Shown here: positions 24,604-36,075 of the stretch, piece by piece
How the letters are laid out: every line of letters begins with the position of its first letter
Numbering within the stretch: position 1 is the first letter of the stretch
Source of the DNA: Perilla frutescens
Lineage: Eukaryota; Streptophyta; Magnoliopsida; Lamiales; Lamiaceae
Reading direction: 5' to 3'
DNA: 64,000 bases
NCBI GenBank assembly: GCA_026008535.1
Contig: BRKX01000002.1
Location: 57,118,170-57,182,169 of the forward strand
Made by a program: the position numbers and the translations under genes
The notes under the pieces: model-generated
Seen by the model: the letters and a program-made list of their open reading frames with translations, nothing else
Database searches by the model: none
Told to the model about the DNA's origin: nothing

Positions 24604-24944
24604 TATATCATATATTTTATCTTATCGGATTTCAGAATTTAAACGAATCAAAACAGCACCTAATTAAACCAAGCATTTTCAGAAGATGCAAGACTGAATT
24701 TGAAATTGGTTGGCGAAATTTAAAATTAGTGTCGCTGTTATTTTGGATATTTGAAATTTGAATTAGACACATTTTACATTTATTATCCCCCGTGACAGTG
24801 ATGTTTTGGTTTTTTCTATAAGAAATACATCAATTAATGGAATACAAATTCGTTGAGATCTTTGTGGGTCCTTCTGCTAAATCCTACAGCCAATCAGAAA
24901 AAGGTCAGTGGGTCCCTCTTCTTTTTTTATGTCAGTCTTTTTTT
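24604..24944. other. Intergenic DNA
   Basis: No gene or repeat was recognised here. Confidence 0.45.
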
Positions 24945-25145
24945 TGTATGTCAAGATTAACAGCGCAAATCAAATAGAAAAGTCAACACTTAGAAAATTA
25001 AGTTTGACAGGCTCACATCCAGAGAGGTAATTCACATTTAAAAAATTAAATGTGATAAACTCACGTCTAATAGTATTAATAGTGATATTCAAACTTAAGA
25101 CATTTTGACCTCAAGATAACATCCCTCCACCACTAAATTTTTCCC
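24945..25145 (-). mobile_element. Degenerate SINE
   Basis: Contains TTTGACAGGCTCACATCC and GATATTCAAACTTAAGACAT, diverged versions of the promoter-side body of the SINE at 22884-23095. An internal duplication of the AAAATTAA-TGTGATAAACTCAC part is visible. Strongly decayed. Confidence 0.5.
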
Positions 25146-25647
25146 GTGATTTTACTTCGTCCGAAAAGAAAACCGCAATTTGCTAAAAAAAACCCGGTTT
25201 AATTTCATTTCCTTTCATTCATATTAATAGAGTAGTTACTAGTTACTACTATGATACAGTAAAATATAAATTTGAGATTTTCTTCAATTTAATTATATCA
25301 ATCAAACTCACTAAAAGAAAATTATATCAATCAAACGTGATATTATCTTTTCTCAGATCAAACAAACGTAAGCTTAAAACGATTTAAACATCTAAAATAA
25401 GTTAAATAATTTTTTTTATTTCAATTTTACATTGTTTAAGTCTGACCTTTTTTATTTACGAAAAAAATTGCTTCTAATCCCATAAAGTTAAAAAATAAAT
25501 AAAACCAGCTATAGGAATTGGTTGAAAAATTAATGAGAAATAAAACTATGTAAAAATGTCAAAAGGCTATCTGCGGAATATTTGACTTTATTATAGCATT
25601 AAGTTAAGATTTCTAAGGGCAAATAATGACGTTTCCCATAATATATA

Positions 25648-25920
25648 CTCCCTCTGTCCTGATTATATAGTCTCTTTTACTATTTTGAGGTGTCCCAATT
25701 ATATAGTCTCATTACTATAAGTATTATTAATTTTCATAATAATGTAAAAATAAATCATTGTTGAATCTTGAAAATTAAAAAAATAATAACTCAAAAATTG
25801 AAAGTCATAGATATTTAATGAGGGTATTATTGAAAGTTTAGCTTTTAATATCTTGTTTTCATAAATATTTTCAATTTACGTGCGATGAGAAATGAGACTA
25901 TATAATTGGGACGGAAGGAG
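25648..25920. mobile_element. Stowaway MITE (Tc1/mariner), 273 bp
   Basis: The ends CTCCCTCTGTCCTGATTATA and, on the complementary strand, CTCCTTCCGTCCCAATTATA form the Stowaway terminal inverted repeat. TA flanks both sides (25646-25647, 25921-25922). There is no coding capacity, as usual. Confidence 0.93.
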
Positions 25921-28294
25921 TATATAGTTTCATGGGTTGCTACTTTTAACCTATTTATTTATTGTTCGTTCGGGATAACCTATCTATTTATTGTTCATTC
26001 GGGATCTGGGTTTATGAGAACATTTTAAATATTATTTCATATGGTGCTAATGTATAGTTGTTTCTTGTCGATAATATATGGTGGTGATTTAATAAAATTT
26101 GATAAATCTACATAGATTCACGAGTCTTGTTAAAAACATGTCATGTAATAAAGATTAACTATATTTTAATTTAGAATGAAATAAATATCAAATTTTATAA
26201 TTAAATTTATTTTTAAAATTTAGAGGACACATATCTCACAGTCGGAAATGATTTGTAATGCATGTGTTTGTAGGGTGAAATTTAGCGGAACCTCAATTCG
26301 ATCTTGTTTCTAACAAAATCAATTATATTTCTAATTTAATATTATTATTCTTCTAATTATTTCAGCCGCACCAAAATAATCACATGTCTTTGACATTATT
26401 TCTTATTTTCTCACTGAAGAAATGGAGAATAATAAAAGAACCTCAGTTTATGGTTAATAATTTCATCATATTTATCATTACACACAAACACACAAGTATT
26501 GGTTCAAATATGAACTACCTCCTTTAGAGCCTATAAACCAATTCTAATTATTTATATTTTTGATTTTCATGGTCAAAATTAATTTAAATTGATGGGATTA
26601 AAGATGTAATTAATTAAGCGTTTTATAAATTAAGGATATTTAAGTAATTTAATTTAATATGTAATATCAAATCCCACACTTTATGGCATACATTTTTCCA
26701 TACAGTATACTTGATTATTTACTTTTTTATAATATATAATAAATTATGTCTCGACATCTATATAAAAAAACGTTGATTAACAATCCAAACAAAAATTGCT
26801 TAAAAAAAAATGAAACAAATAGGTATAAAAAAAACAAGAGAAACGCCGATTAAAAGAAACAGGTATGTATAAAAAAAGTTGATTAACAATCCAAATTAAC
26901 AAAAATTGCTAAAAAAATTGGTCGAAACAAATAAGGACAGTTGATTTTGTTAGTAAATTATTTGAAATTTGAGAATTAATTCGTGTTTTCATAATAGTAA
27001 AGTTTATTTAATTTGATAGCATCTGAAATATTTCATATTATATATTTTAATCATTTTGGCTTGACAAAATTGTATATATCTGCTTGGTTCGTATTTGGAT
27101 TTTATGATTACTTCATATTAGAAATTTTTTAATTGCATGCTAGCAATTAAATTTATTGATTTATCTTTAATTTAGGATACAAGGTGTAATTACTAATTAG
27201 TCATAATTCATGACATTTTTATGAAAATCTTAGAAATTTAGGACATAGTTTGTAATTAGTAATAATTTAAGACATTTTTATTACAATCTTTATAGTTTGG
27301 GACATATATAAGACATCATTTTTCCTTTATTATAAATATATTAATTTGGCCCCTTGAATTTAAGATTTTTGGACAGCCTAGAAGCTAGAAAACAATAGAA
27401 ATGAATTAGTATCTGAATCAAACAAAACTTATACAAGGACCCAAAAAATAAATTTTCCTTCTTTGCCTTCTTCTTCTCTTTCTCCTTTTTTTTGAATTCT
27501 TGAGTTGTTAGACGACGGCGTGCTTATAGTAGATTCTTTTATCATGTAATAAACACACAAATTATACAAAAGAAGCAAATAGTTTTAAACAAACTGTGTG
27601 TGAAGACTGCGATTTAAAGGACAATGGTAAAATTCAAAGTCGTAAATCCCGACCACAAACTCGCCTATTCTACAATCTACACCATGTTGTACACATTTCT
27701 AAAGAATATTTTTTTCATTTTCATTTTTTTAAAAAAGAAAGAAAAATACGTATTGCCGTAAATTTAGGATCTCTAGAATTTAGTTGGTTTTGTAGAAAAG
27801 AAAATTTGAGGTCTAATGATCCGAATCTTTTTAAAATTGATCGTTACTTTTATATAAAATCGGTTTGAAAATATTATTTATTAGTGCATGTTAATTAAAA
27901 TATTTTGTTAAGCTCCTATAAGTCGCAGCTATATTATTATTATTGTCGTCGTCGTCGTCGTTATTGAATTTAGTGGAAATATCTTTTAAAGTTAAAACAT
28001 TTTATATAAGGCGATCAATTTTCGAACTATTACATAATATTATACATTGAATAATTATTTAAAAGTATAAAGTAATTCTTTATCTATTTTATTTTGTAAA
28101 GCTCATTGGTTTTAAATGTCTTAAAAAGTTCATCAATCAATAGATTAATTATCTTTTAACTATGACAAGTATTTATTTTATTTTGAACCTAAAATAAGGT
28201 CATTTGAAAGGTTTCATCATCACGTAAATTATGAAGTGAGAGGAGAAGATATTATCTATAAAATTATAACATTCATGTATGTTCTTTCAACTTC
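25921..28294. other. AT-rich intergenic DNA with short tandem duplications
   Basis: Three small imperfect direct duplications are visible: TATTTATTGTTC-TTCGGGAT (25955-26008), GTTGATTAACAATCCAAA with AAAAATTGCT (26772-26812 and 26878-26910), and TTAGGACATAGTTTGTAATTA-type units with GACATTTTTAT (27170-27310). No gene was found. The open frame 27596-27868 matches no known family. Confidence 0.5.
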
Positions 28295-28490
28295 TGTGAC
28301 ATCCCACATCGGTGGAAGAATGAAAGTATGATGAGTATATAAGTGGGTTCAATGGAATCTCTAGCAACTTGGGTTAACCATTTTGACAATGCGAGGACGG
28401 ATGCCAAACAGTTGCTAGCAGAGCCCGTTATGCCGTCGTTTCATTACTGGGCCCCACCCCCGTGGGCCTGGGAGTAAGGAGCATCAACTT
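28295..28490. mobile_element. LTR-like fragment (possible TRIM)
   Basis: Begins TGTGACATCCCACATCGG and continues with a TATA-like GAGTATATAAGTGGG. This arrangement is frequently seen at the start of short plant LTRs. Neither the matching 3' end nor a second LTR nor a duplication was identified, so this is a tentative call. Confidence 0.4.
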
Positions 28491-28503
28491 CATCATTTTC
28501 TAT

Positions 28504-28593
28504 TGGAGGTAAACCACACTTGACAAGTCAGGTGTGACAAGCTCACACCTAGTGGTGCTGGTGGTGGGTCGAACTTGAGATCCCCAAGAGGAC
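28504..28593 (-). mobile_element. SINE fragment (promoter half)
   Basis: Contains GGTAAACCACACTTGACA, GACAAGCTCACACCTAGT and GGTCGAACTTGAGAT. The last is the complement of a B-box, and the stretch matches the promoter-proximal body of the SINE at 22884-23095. Confidence 0.6.
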
Positions 28594-29242
28594 ATAATTT
28601 CATCATTTTAAGCATATCAAAAGCAATCATCTTCTAAAATATTAGCATTCTTTCTTTTCTTTAATGTATATATCTATATTTTTTTTTTCCACTTGCATTG
28701 GAGAAATGGATTGAGTCTGAGGGAAGGAAAGAAGATGGGTGCATGAGTTTTAGTCTATGTTTTACGGTCGTAAATGAGAGGTGGGGGGAGGGGAGTGGTG
28801 AGAGAAGCTTGTATCTGGTTTTCTATATTGTTGGGTAAGATGAGAGAAGAGAGAAAGTATTTCATTTTCTTTTGATTTATGCGGTGGCCGAGAGGGTGTA
28901 GGAAATTTTGAGAGGTATTTTGTAATTTTATTATTTAATGGGCTTGGTTAGTTTTAAATTGTGTTGAGGGAATAGTTAAGAGATCATGCATTAATATTTA
29001 ATTACTTATTTTTTTTTTATTAAAGTCTAATATCTATTTTTCATGCATTTAAATAATTTTATTTATAATAAATATTTATTATAATTAATATTATTGATAG
29101 GCTGACACACGTGGACCTAATTTGTTTCATATATTTTCAAAGTCAAAAAGTTTAAATCAAGGTGGGGAATCCAACATGAAATTAAAAGTTCATTTATCTT
29201 TATTACATGTTATATTCATTATGCAGACGAGCTTATGAGCTA
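28594..29242. other. Intergenic DNA
   Basis: Slightly G-rich on the + strand around 28700-28860. No gene or element was recognised. Confidence 0.45.
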
Positions 29243-29376
29243 AATGATCCTAACCTACGGGTTTGGTGTTATATTATGATTCTTACCTACGAGTTTCATG
29301 TTATGGAATGATCCTAACCTACTAGTTTGATATTATGTTATGATCCTTACCTTCGAGTTTGGTATTATGTTGAATG
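29243..29376. repeat. Four-copy tandem repeat of about 34 bp
   Basis: The unit GATCCTAACCTACGAGTTT followed by G-T-TTATGTTAT is repeated four times with small changes. Confidence 0.85.
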
Positions 29377-29467
29377 ATATTATAACTTGTGTTAAATGTT
29401 TATTTTTTATAATTTGGATAAATGCAAGGATCTCACTGAGTCAATAGCACTCACCCCAAATCTATTA

Positions 29468-29558
29468 CTCTCTCCGTCCCAATAGTAAGATCCATCTTTT
29501 TATTATTTACTCTCTCTATTTTAATAGAAACTGGACCTTGCGAACGGGACGGAGGGAG
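29468..29558. mobile_element. Miniature Stowaway MITE, 91 bp
   Basis: The left end CTCTCTCCGTCCCAATAG and, on the complement, CTCCCTCCGTCCCGTTCGC are Stowaway termini. TA flanks both sides (29466-29467, 29559-29560). At 91 bp it is much shorter than the 273-bp copy at 25648-25920 and must be an internal-deletion form. Confidence 0.9.
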
Positions 29559-29714
29559 TATATTTTCAGGTTGATGATTTAATCAAGCAATGCACGTAGT
29601 GACGTGTGATGATAAATTTTAAAGAACTTTTATTATTTAGTTTACGTTGTATTACCGTTAAATATTTTATATTGAGAAGGTATTCCGTGCACAAGGTCTT
29701 ATTTAAGACTATGT

Positions 29715-30222
29715 GCAGCAGGCGCGTGGGCATCACGCACTTGTCTTTTTTTTTTATCCGATTTTTTCTTTGTTCCTTTTGTTTTGTTCCCCAAAAATTT
29801 ATACACTAAAATAATATTAGTGAAACCTAAAATTAAAATAAATTGATTTAATTTGTTTGAAATGAATATGAATTTATATCCTAAAATGGAACTAATAAAC
29901 ACTAAAAACACAAAATAAACCCCTAAAAAACCTTGAACCTTAAAAACCATGAACCCCCAAAAAAACCTTGAATTCCTAAACTCTAAACATTAATTGGAAT
30001 GAAAGAAATCACAATTTAAACTAAATAAACCAGTATAAGATAACTACCAGACGCCTTACTTTTTAATGATGCAGATGATACTTTTCAAATTTTGAGTGAT
30101 ACTTTTTAATATTGCAGTTGATACTGATTTTACTGGGTTTTTTATTTTTTGCGGTTTGACCCGCGGTTTGACCCTATTCGTCTTAAATAAGCCTTATTTA
30201 CAATTGGTGCATGGAAGTGTTT
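29715..30222 (+). repeat. Dispersed repeat family, copy 2
   Basis: Homologous and parallel to 21385-22012, with a GC-rich head (GCAGGCGCGTGGGCATCACG) followed by a T-run. A related head is seen inverted at 63560-63640. It lacks the 75-bp GC-rich unit of copy 1. Non-coding, class unknown. Confidence 0.8.
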
Positions 30223-30304
30223 GCCTTTTATATTTTAATAAAAGTAGCATCACTTCTTTATTATTGTTATTATTTTATTTTATGAAAATTAGAGTGTGAC
30301 ATGA

Positions 30305-31153
30305 CACTACAAAAAAACGAGTTTTAGCAACGGAATATTCCGTCGTTGTACAGTGAATTTTCATCGTTAGAAGGTGTTAGCGATGGACTAATGACGGACT
30401 GGGATCGTCGCTGATTATCTCATCGTTACACACACCTAGCGATGAAATTTTTATCTGTCGCTAGATTAGCGATGGATTATCGACGGAATATCTATCGTCT
30501 CTGTGTGTCGTCGTCGGTTGGACGGCTGGCTGACAAACGATGAATTCTCGGTGGACTAGCAACAGACTCAGTCCGTCGCTATTAGCGACGGATCACAATC
30601 CGTCAGTAAACTGACGCAATGAGTTAACAATAAAAATGATTTCATTGTTAAATCCCGGGATTGGGATCCGTCGCTAGTTTTATTTTTTTTTCATATTTTA
30701 ATATTATATAAATTAATTAAAATCAAATATTATAAATGAAATACTAATACTAAAAATACAATATATTAAATCACAAATTCATAAATAAAATGTAATTATT
30801 CAATTATAAATATTGTGTCACTCATCAGAGGGCGGGGGCGGAGGCGGGGGTACTGTGGTGGCTGGCCAAATCTAGCAAACATCTAAGCCCACTGGGTCTC
30901 CATCTGAGCGTGCATCCTAGCTTGCATTTGGGCTTTCATCTGCAAGACTGCAACTGCAGCTGATGGATCTCGATCCTGATCTCATCCCGGATCTGGGCCC
31001 GCATCTCATCAACACGCTAAGTGAAGTTTAAGCGCGAACCACCCTGCTAAAAATTCCAACTGAAATTAGCAACGACGGAAATTACGTCGCTAGTCCGTCG
31101 TTAGTAGCGACGGATGCTAGTGTCCATCGCTAAACTCCGCAATTCTTGTAGTG
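30305..31153 (-). mobile_element. Non-autonomous CACTA (En/Spm) transposon with 3-bp TSD
   Basis: The left end is CACTACAAAAAAACG and the right end, on the complement, is CACTACAAGAATTGCG. TGA flanks both sides (30302-30304, 31154-31156). The subterminal regions are crowded with GCGACGGA, CCGTCGCTA and relatives in both orientations, the pattern expected of CACTA subterminal transposase-binding repeats. The length of 849 bp is far too short for an autonomous copy. It retains one coding remnant on the - strand. Confidence 0.95.
30815..31040 (-). pseudogene. CACTA TnpA-like C-terminal remnant
   Basis: The - strand reads DEMRAQIRDEIRIEIHQLQLQ, then MQARMHAQMETQWA in a shifted frame, then RFGQPPQYPRLRPRP just before a stop. 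A Met/Arg/Gln-rich coiled coil followed by a Pro-rich tail is the common C-terminus of plant CACTA accessory (TnpA-like/Ptta) proteins. Stops and a frameshift interrupt it. It is probably left by internal deletion of the parent element. Confidence 0.6.
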
Positions 31154-31296
31154 TGAGGTGTTGCTAGATTGCTAATTGTACGAGTATTTGGTGTTAGTTT
31201 TAAGTGAAAAAAAATCAACAATGCATGACTACTGATAATATTGTAGTGTGAGGTGTTGCTAGATTGCTAATTGTACGAGTATTTGATGTTAGTTAA
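31146..31296. repeat. Direct duplication spanning the CACTA 3' junction
   Basis: The sequence TTGTAGTGTGAGGTGTTGCT, continuing through TTGCTAATTGTACGAGTATT and GTTAGTT, occurs at 31146 and again at 31251, 105 bp later. The duplicated block includes the last eight bases of the CACTA element and its TGA duplication, so it formed after that insertion. It ends where the large MULE begins. Confidence 0.85.
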
Positions 31297-31372
31297 GTAA
31301 AACTACCCATATTTCTTAACTAAAGACCCCCTTTACTCACTTCCTTATCCACATTCAACAATTACCCAACTT
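31296..31372 (+). repeat. Left terminal inverted repeat of the MULE
   Basis: Pairs with the complement of 60326-60404. Both contain TTAACTAAA, then CCCCTTTA, then CACATTCAA at equivalent spacing. Identity is imperfect (about three quarters by eye). Confidence 0.75.
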
Positions 31373-31539
31373 TAGTGTAAAGTCCCTAAAATACCCTTAA
31401 AAAGGTGTTACTTACACATCTCTTACACAAGTGTACTTGATTGTGCTAAAAATCAAGGCAAATGTACTTACGAATGTTATAGAGACATGTGACAATGAAG
31501 ACTTCTCATTGGCTGAAAAATCATTGCACAGATTCCGAA

Positions 31540-31850
31540 GGCGGAATTTTTCAGCCGGTATTCTAGCGATATAACATCATACCGCCGGTATACAGGAGGT
31601 ATTGAAGATTCCGACTAGTATGCGAGTGGTATATTAGATACCGCTAGATTACAGGATCAATACCGGCCGGTATTCCAGCGGTATTACATAATACCGGCCG
31701 GTATTGCAAAGATTTCTAATCTAATATCGGCCGGTATTCCAGCGGTATATGGGCGGTATTGGATTACCTGACCGATACGCTAGTGGTATCAATGTAATCC
31801 GGCGGTATATGAGCGGTATTCGTACGGTATTCAATTTTCCTCACTTTTGA
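31540..31850. repeat. GCGGTAT/ATACCGC motif array, 5' subterminal
   Basis: Within 310 bp the motif GCGGTAT and variants (CCGGTATT, GTGGTAT, ATACCGG) occur many times in both orientations. Examples are GGCCGGTATTCCAGCGGTAT, seen twice, and GGCGGTATATGAGCGGTATT. It lies in the presumed promoter of the transposase gene. Confidence 0.85.
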
Positions 31851-32289
31851 AGACTGTCTTGTTCACATGTCTTGTTTTAATCTTTTTTCTTACACGTTTT
31901 TACTTTGATGTATAACAAAACAATTGAAGAAGTACATGGATGTAAAAGGGGTAGGTGAGATTGAAGACATGTCATATTTACACCATAGGATATCAATAAA
32001 ATCCAGCGATATTGGACCGGTATCACATGGTAGATTGAATAGTTTGTACATTGAAAGCGACATATCATATTACCTTATACTTTTACACACATGCTGGATG
32101 TAAGAGAACGGTGAGATTGAAAACTTTTCATTGGATGATTTCATATTCAAGCATTAATATACAAGATATACTACACACATCAATTTCAAACAAACACAAA
32201 ACACAACACAACACAACAATATCTAGCAAAAAGAAAGAAACAATCCTCGTGCAGTCTAACACAAATTCATCAGGTATATTTTGAATCTT

Positions 32290-32522
32290 TCATGCAGAAT
32301 ATATACCGCTCGAATACCGTTCTGAACCATATCTAAACGGTATTCGAGCGATAATAGCGGTACCGAGCGGTATCTTCATTATATAATGTTTCATTGACAT
32401 TATATTTTGTATACCGCTCGAATACCGTTCTGAACCCTATCTAAATGGTATTCGAGCGGTAATAGCGGTACCAAGCGGTATCTTCATTATATAATGTTTT
32501 CATTGACATTATATTTTGTTTA
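32290..32522. repeat. 118-bp tandem duplication upstream of the transposase start
   Basis: Two near-identical units of about 118 bp run ATACCGCTCGAATACCGTTC, then GGTATTCGAGCG, then GCGGTATCTTCATTATATAA, then TTGACATTATATTTTG. The last base lies a few bases before TTTAATCTACAG-ATG. Each unit contains an inverted repeat (CGCTCGAATACCG against CGGTATTCGAGCG). Position suggests promoter or leader function. Confidence 0.9.
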
Positions 32523-32530
32523 ATCTACAG

Positions 32531-35233
32531 ATGAATCATTGGCTAAGTATCATTGTACAATATGGTGGGCGATGGCAAAATTCCGACTACGAAGGCGGTG
32601 ATGAGCAACTTGTACACATTCCTGCTCAACCTATATCTTTGGGCGAGTTAATCCAGCGCATCAATTACATCATGCGATCCAATTCACTGGGTGCAGATTA
32701 TCTTCTCTATTATTTATCGCGTACTCAAAATGGTAGATTATTGAGGTCTCTCTTAAGTATTGATCAAGATCTGCAGGGGTTGTGCATTCGAGAAGGTGAA
32801 CTGACAGTGTATGTTGTTCACAATATACAAAATGACATCAAGACAAGCCATCAACAAGATCCATATATACCATCAGTGGATTACTCAAGTCCTTTGTTTG
32901 ATAATTGTGGCACACAATATTCACAGTTTTATAATTGTGGCACACAATATTCACAATGCGATTGGTTTAGTGACTCGCATTACAGTGTTAGCCGCAGTAC
33001 CACATCATATCATGAACCAGTAGGTTTACATGAGTACGCGGGTGATTTTGGAGGCAATGGTGAGGAAGATGACGCTGAAGACAACCCCTCACAGAAGGGC
33101 GATGGTGACGGGAGAGACAATGGTGAGGAAGAAGAAGAAGATGATGATGATGATGATGAAGATAAAGACGAATGTGAGGCTGAGGCTGAGCGACCGGAAG
33201 ATGATGATGATGAAGATGAAGATTATGATGAATATGAGGCTGAGGCTGAGGCTGAGGCTGAGGCTGAGGATGAGGATGAGGATGATGAGGAAGATGAAGA
33301 AGCTAATTTTGCCAATAGGTTTACACAGTCTACATTTGTAGAGTTTGTTGCATGGATTCGCAGAGAGGGTGGCATAAACAAACTGTTGTCTATGTTAGGG
33401 ATTAGCAACCCTTCACCAATACCTGAAGAGTCAAACCCAACTAAAGAGCTAAATGAAAATTGGTTAATACCGATGATTCCTATTGATGTTTCAGATTACT
33501 TCTGATATCTGGTTTGGAGGGGGTACCAGACGACCAACTCTGTAAAGGGTCCACCTTTTGGACCAAAGATGCTTTGTCAATCGCGGTGGGATTATGGAAT
33601 ATTCATTATCGTGCTGAATATAAAGTGGCTTGTTCATATTCAAAGCGTCTGATTATTGTATGTAAACATGAAGATCGTTGTCCTTTTGAGGTGTGCGCCA
33701 CATGGAGATAAACATTTTGGATTGTATATAAGTTCACGGAAGAACATACTTGCATGAATGACTTGAGTCATGTCGCTCCGAGACAAGTCCATGCAAAAGT
33801 GATTGCAGCGTATTTTGCCAAAAAAAATGCGCGGTGAGGGCCAGATAATGAAACCAAAAGACATCAGGGCAAAGATGTTGGAAGAGTTTGGCATCCGAAC
33901 CAGTTACAGCGTTGCACCTCGTGCTAGAAATGCTGCGATCGAGATGATTTATGATAGGCATGAAGATCCTTTTAAGATGCTTTCTAGCTACCTATACATG
34001 TTGGAACAAACCAATCCAGGTACGTTTACTGACTTAGAAGCTGAGCCTGATAACCAATTCCAACACGTGTTTTTTGCTCTTAGTGTTTGTCATACTGCAT
34101 ATGCCATGTTTCTAAGACCGGTGATCGTTGTGGACGGAACACATCTGAAGGGAAAGAACAGGGGCATTTTATTTCTTGCATTAATGAAAGACGGAAATGA
34201 GCAGTGCTTTCCGTTAGCAATTGGTATTGGTGCAATGGAAAATAATCGGTCATGGACTTGGTTTCTGAGTAGGGTGAGACTAGCATTTGGATGCAATCCC
34301 GAGACATTGATTATCTCTGATGCTCACATTAGTATAAGTAATGTCGTTCAAGAAGTGTTTCCAGGCACACCCCACGGACTTTGCTACTATCACTTGTTAA
34401 ACAAGTTCACGCGGTATGACAAAGGCGTTACAAGCATGTTCTACAAAACTGCATACAGTTATCGCCGAACAACATATGACAAGGCAATGGCGGCTATACA
34501 TGCTCTAATCCCAAATGGAGCTTATACAAAGTTGATGGACATTGGACCAGAGCGATGGGCACGATCAAAATATCCAGTTCGCTGTTATGGTTTTCTTACA
34601 TCCAATGCAGCGAAAGTTTTGAATGCACATTTGTTATGCACAAGACGTCTTTCAATCTGCTCATTAATTGAGTGCATCAGGCATGTGATCGAGCAGTGGT
34701 TCGATTCTAGACGAGCATGTGCAAATGCATGTGATAATGCTTTGACTGAAGAAACCTTAAATAAACTGCGTGAGGAAGTGAAACAATCTTGGGCCTATAC
34801 CGTTGTCCCAACCTTAAATTCAACATTCAAAGTTCATGATGGCAGGCAAACATTCATTGTTTATCTTCATCAGAAATCATGCAAATGTCACGAGTTTCAA
34901 CTGGACTTGATGTCATTCTCTCATGCAGTTGCTGCTATTATATACAGATTATATATTATGCACCGATACATCGAATATTTACGTGGGCAGCTGTTTAATT
35001 TTTTTATTATCATTTATGAAGGAAAAACGGTGAATCAATTCTTGACTGTCTCTTCATACTACACGACAGATAATTGGCGTGAGACATACGAAGGGTCAGT
35101 AAGGTCCCTGCCTCATCAAGACGAGTGGGTGATACCAGCTCACATTGCACAGCAAAAGGCATCCACTTATAGTGACCCGTCAAGCTGGCTGTCCCTTAGG
35201 ACGTCGCCATCCATTTGGGGCGGAAGCAGCTAA
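32531..35233 (+). pseudogene. MURA-type Mutator transposase, broken
   Basis: The start ATG at 32531 follows an AG acceptor-like TCTACAG. Domains in order: an N-terminal beta-rich region (IIVQYGGRWQNSDYEGG to about 32830); a Glu/Asp and EAEAEA low-complexity region (33060-33310); a MuDR-type DNA-binding domain (33530-33790, ending EEHTC); the MULE catalytic domain with Asp in VVDGTHLKG (34133) and in IISDAHI (34319), then CYYHLL; and a SWIM zinc finger (34880-34924). Lesions: a frameshift near 33505, a stop at 33709-33711 in ATWR*TFW, and a frameshift near 33825. The TSNxAExxN Glu is Lys (34613), and the third SWIM ligand is Phe instead of Cys. The protein would have cut and moved the element, but this copy cannot. 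Confidence 0.9.
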
Positions 35234-35570
35234 TCGCAGACGTCAAGGACCGAGAAAGTACAGCATATGTCGTATCCCAAATCACACCAGAAATAATTGC
35301 CCTAATAGAGATAGATGAACCATATGTCGTATTTATTTCTTGAAAAAATTGTAGACATTAATTACTCAATTTGGTAATCAGTTGTATGGCAAGTATTAAT
35401 TACTGTTTGCTTTGTATTGAAATTTCATTTTTGTTTAGCAAAAATTTAATGATTTTCTAAATCAATAAATATCACAAAAGAAATAGTCAAAATTGAAGTG
35501 AAAAGAAATTGCAAGTTATAAGTAATAACTAAAGAAATAGTCAAAATGGATCCACACAACCGTTACACAT
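35234..35570. other. Convergent 3' ends of transposase and Ulp1 gene A
   Basis: Between the + strand transposase stop and the - strand Ulp1 gene stop. AT-rich, without the GCGGTAT motif. It must hold both terminators; no specific signal was identified. Confidence 0.5.
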
Positions 35571-36009
35571 CTAGAATATCAATTGTGCAATGTACCGCCG
35601 ATATAGGGTTAGATTTTGGACCACATTCCCCCAAGATATAGCTGGTCTACCACTGAGTAGGCGTTCAACGTACATACACAAATAGAGGCCACAACTATGT
35701 TCATCGACCTGCCAAAACTGCTCTGAATCATTTGCCATCTGAATTCCCAACATTTTCCGAGGTCGCTGAAACGCCCAATGGTTGAGTTCCCAATATAGAC
35801 TCACATTCAGAATCCGGTCCAGCAATTGAAGTAATGGCAGCAACTGAGCATTCCTTGTCTTGAGAGCCGACTGCTCTAGTATATGTGCAAGTGAGTCATA
35901 CACTACCACAAGCCATTCACTCAAAATAATTTACACCGTAACAAAATGTCGATTAATGAGGCATACGGTGATAACCTAAATAAAATAAAAAAAGTTATTA
36001 GAACAAATG

Positions 36010-36075
36010 GAAAAAACCTTTTTGGGCGGTACCGGGCAGTACCGTACGGTATCCAAGCAGTACCGGACGGTAACC
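36010..36075. repeat. GCGGTAC/GCAGTACC array with 10-bp phasing
   Basis: Successive blocks GCGGTACCGG, GCAGTACCGT, ACGGTATCCA, AGCAGTACCG and GACGGTAACC follow each other at 10-11 bp. This lies in an intron of Ulp1 gene A. Confidence 0.85.

Noticed and set aside
31540..32520. CRISPR-like array, because short repeats recur with spacers
   Set aside because: Plant nuclear DNA; the motif occurs in both orientations with irregular spacing and there are no cas genes.
33030..33408. Met/Lys- and Ser/Ala-rich frames overlapping the acidic region
   Set aside because: They are shadows of the GATGATGA/GAGGCT repeats coding the transposase acidic tract.
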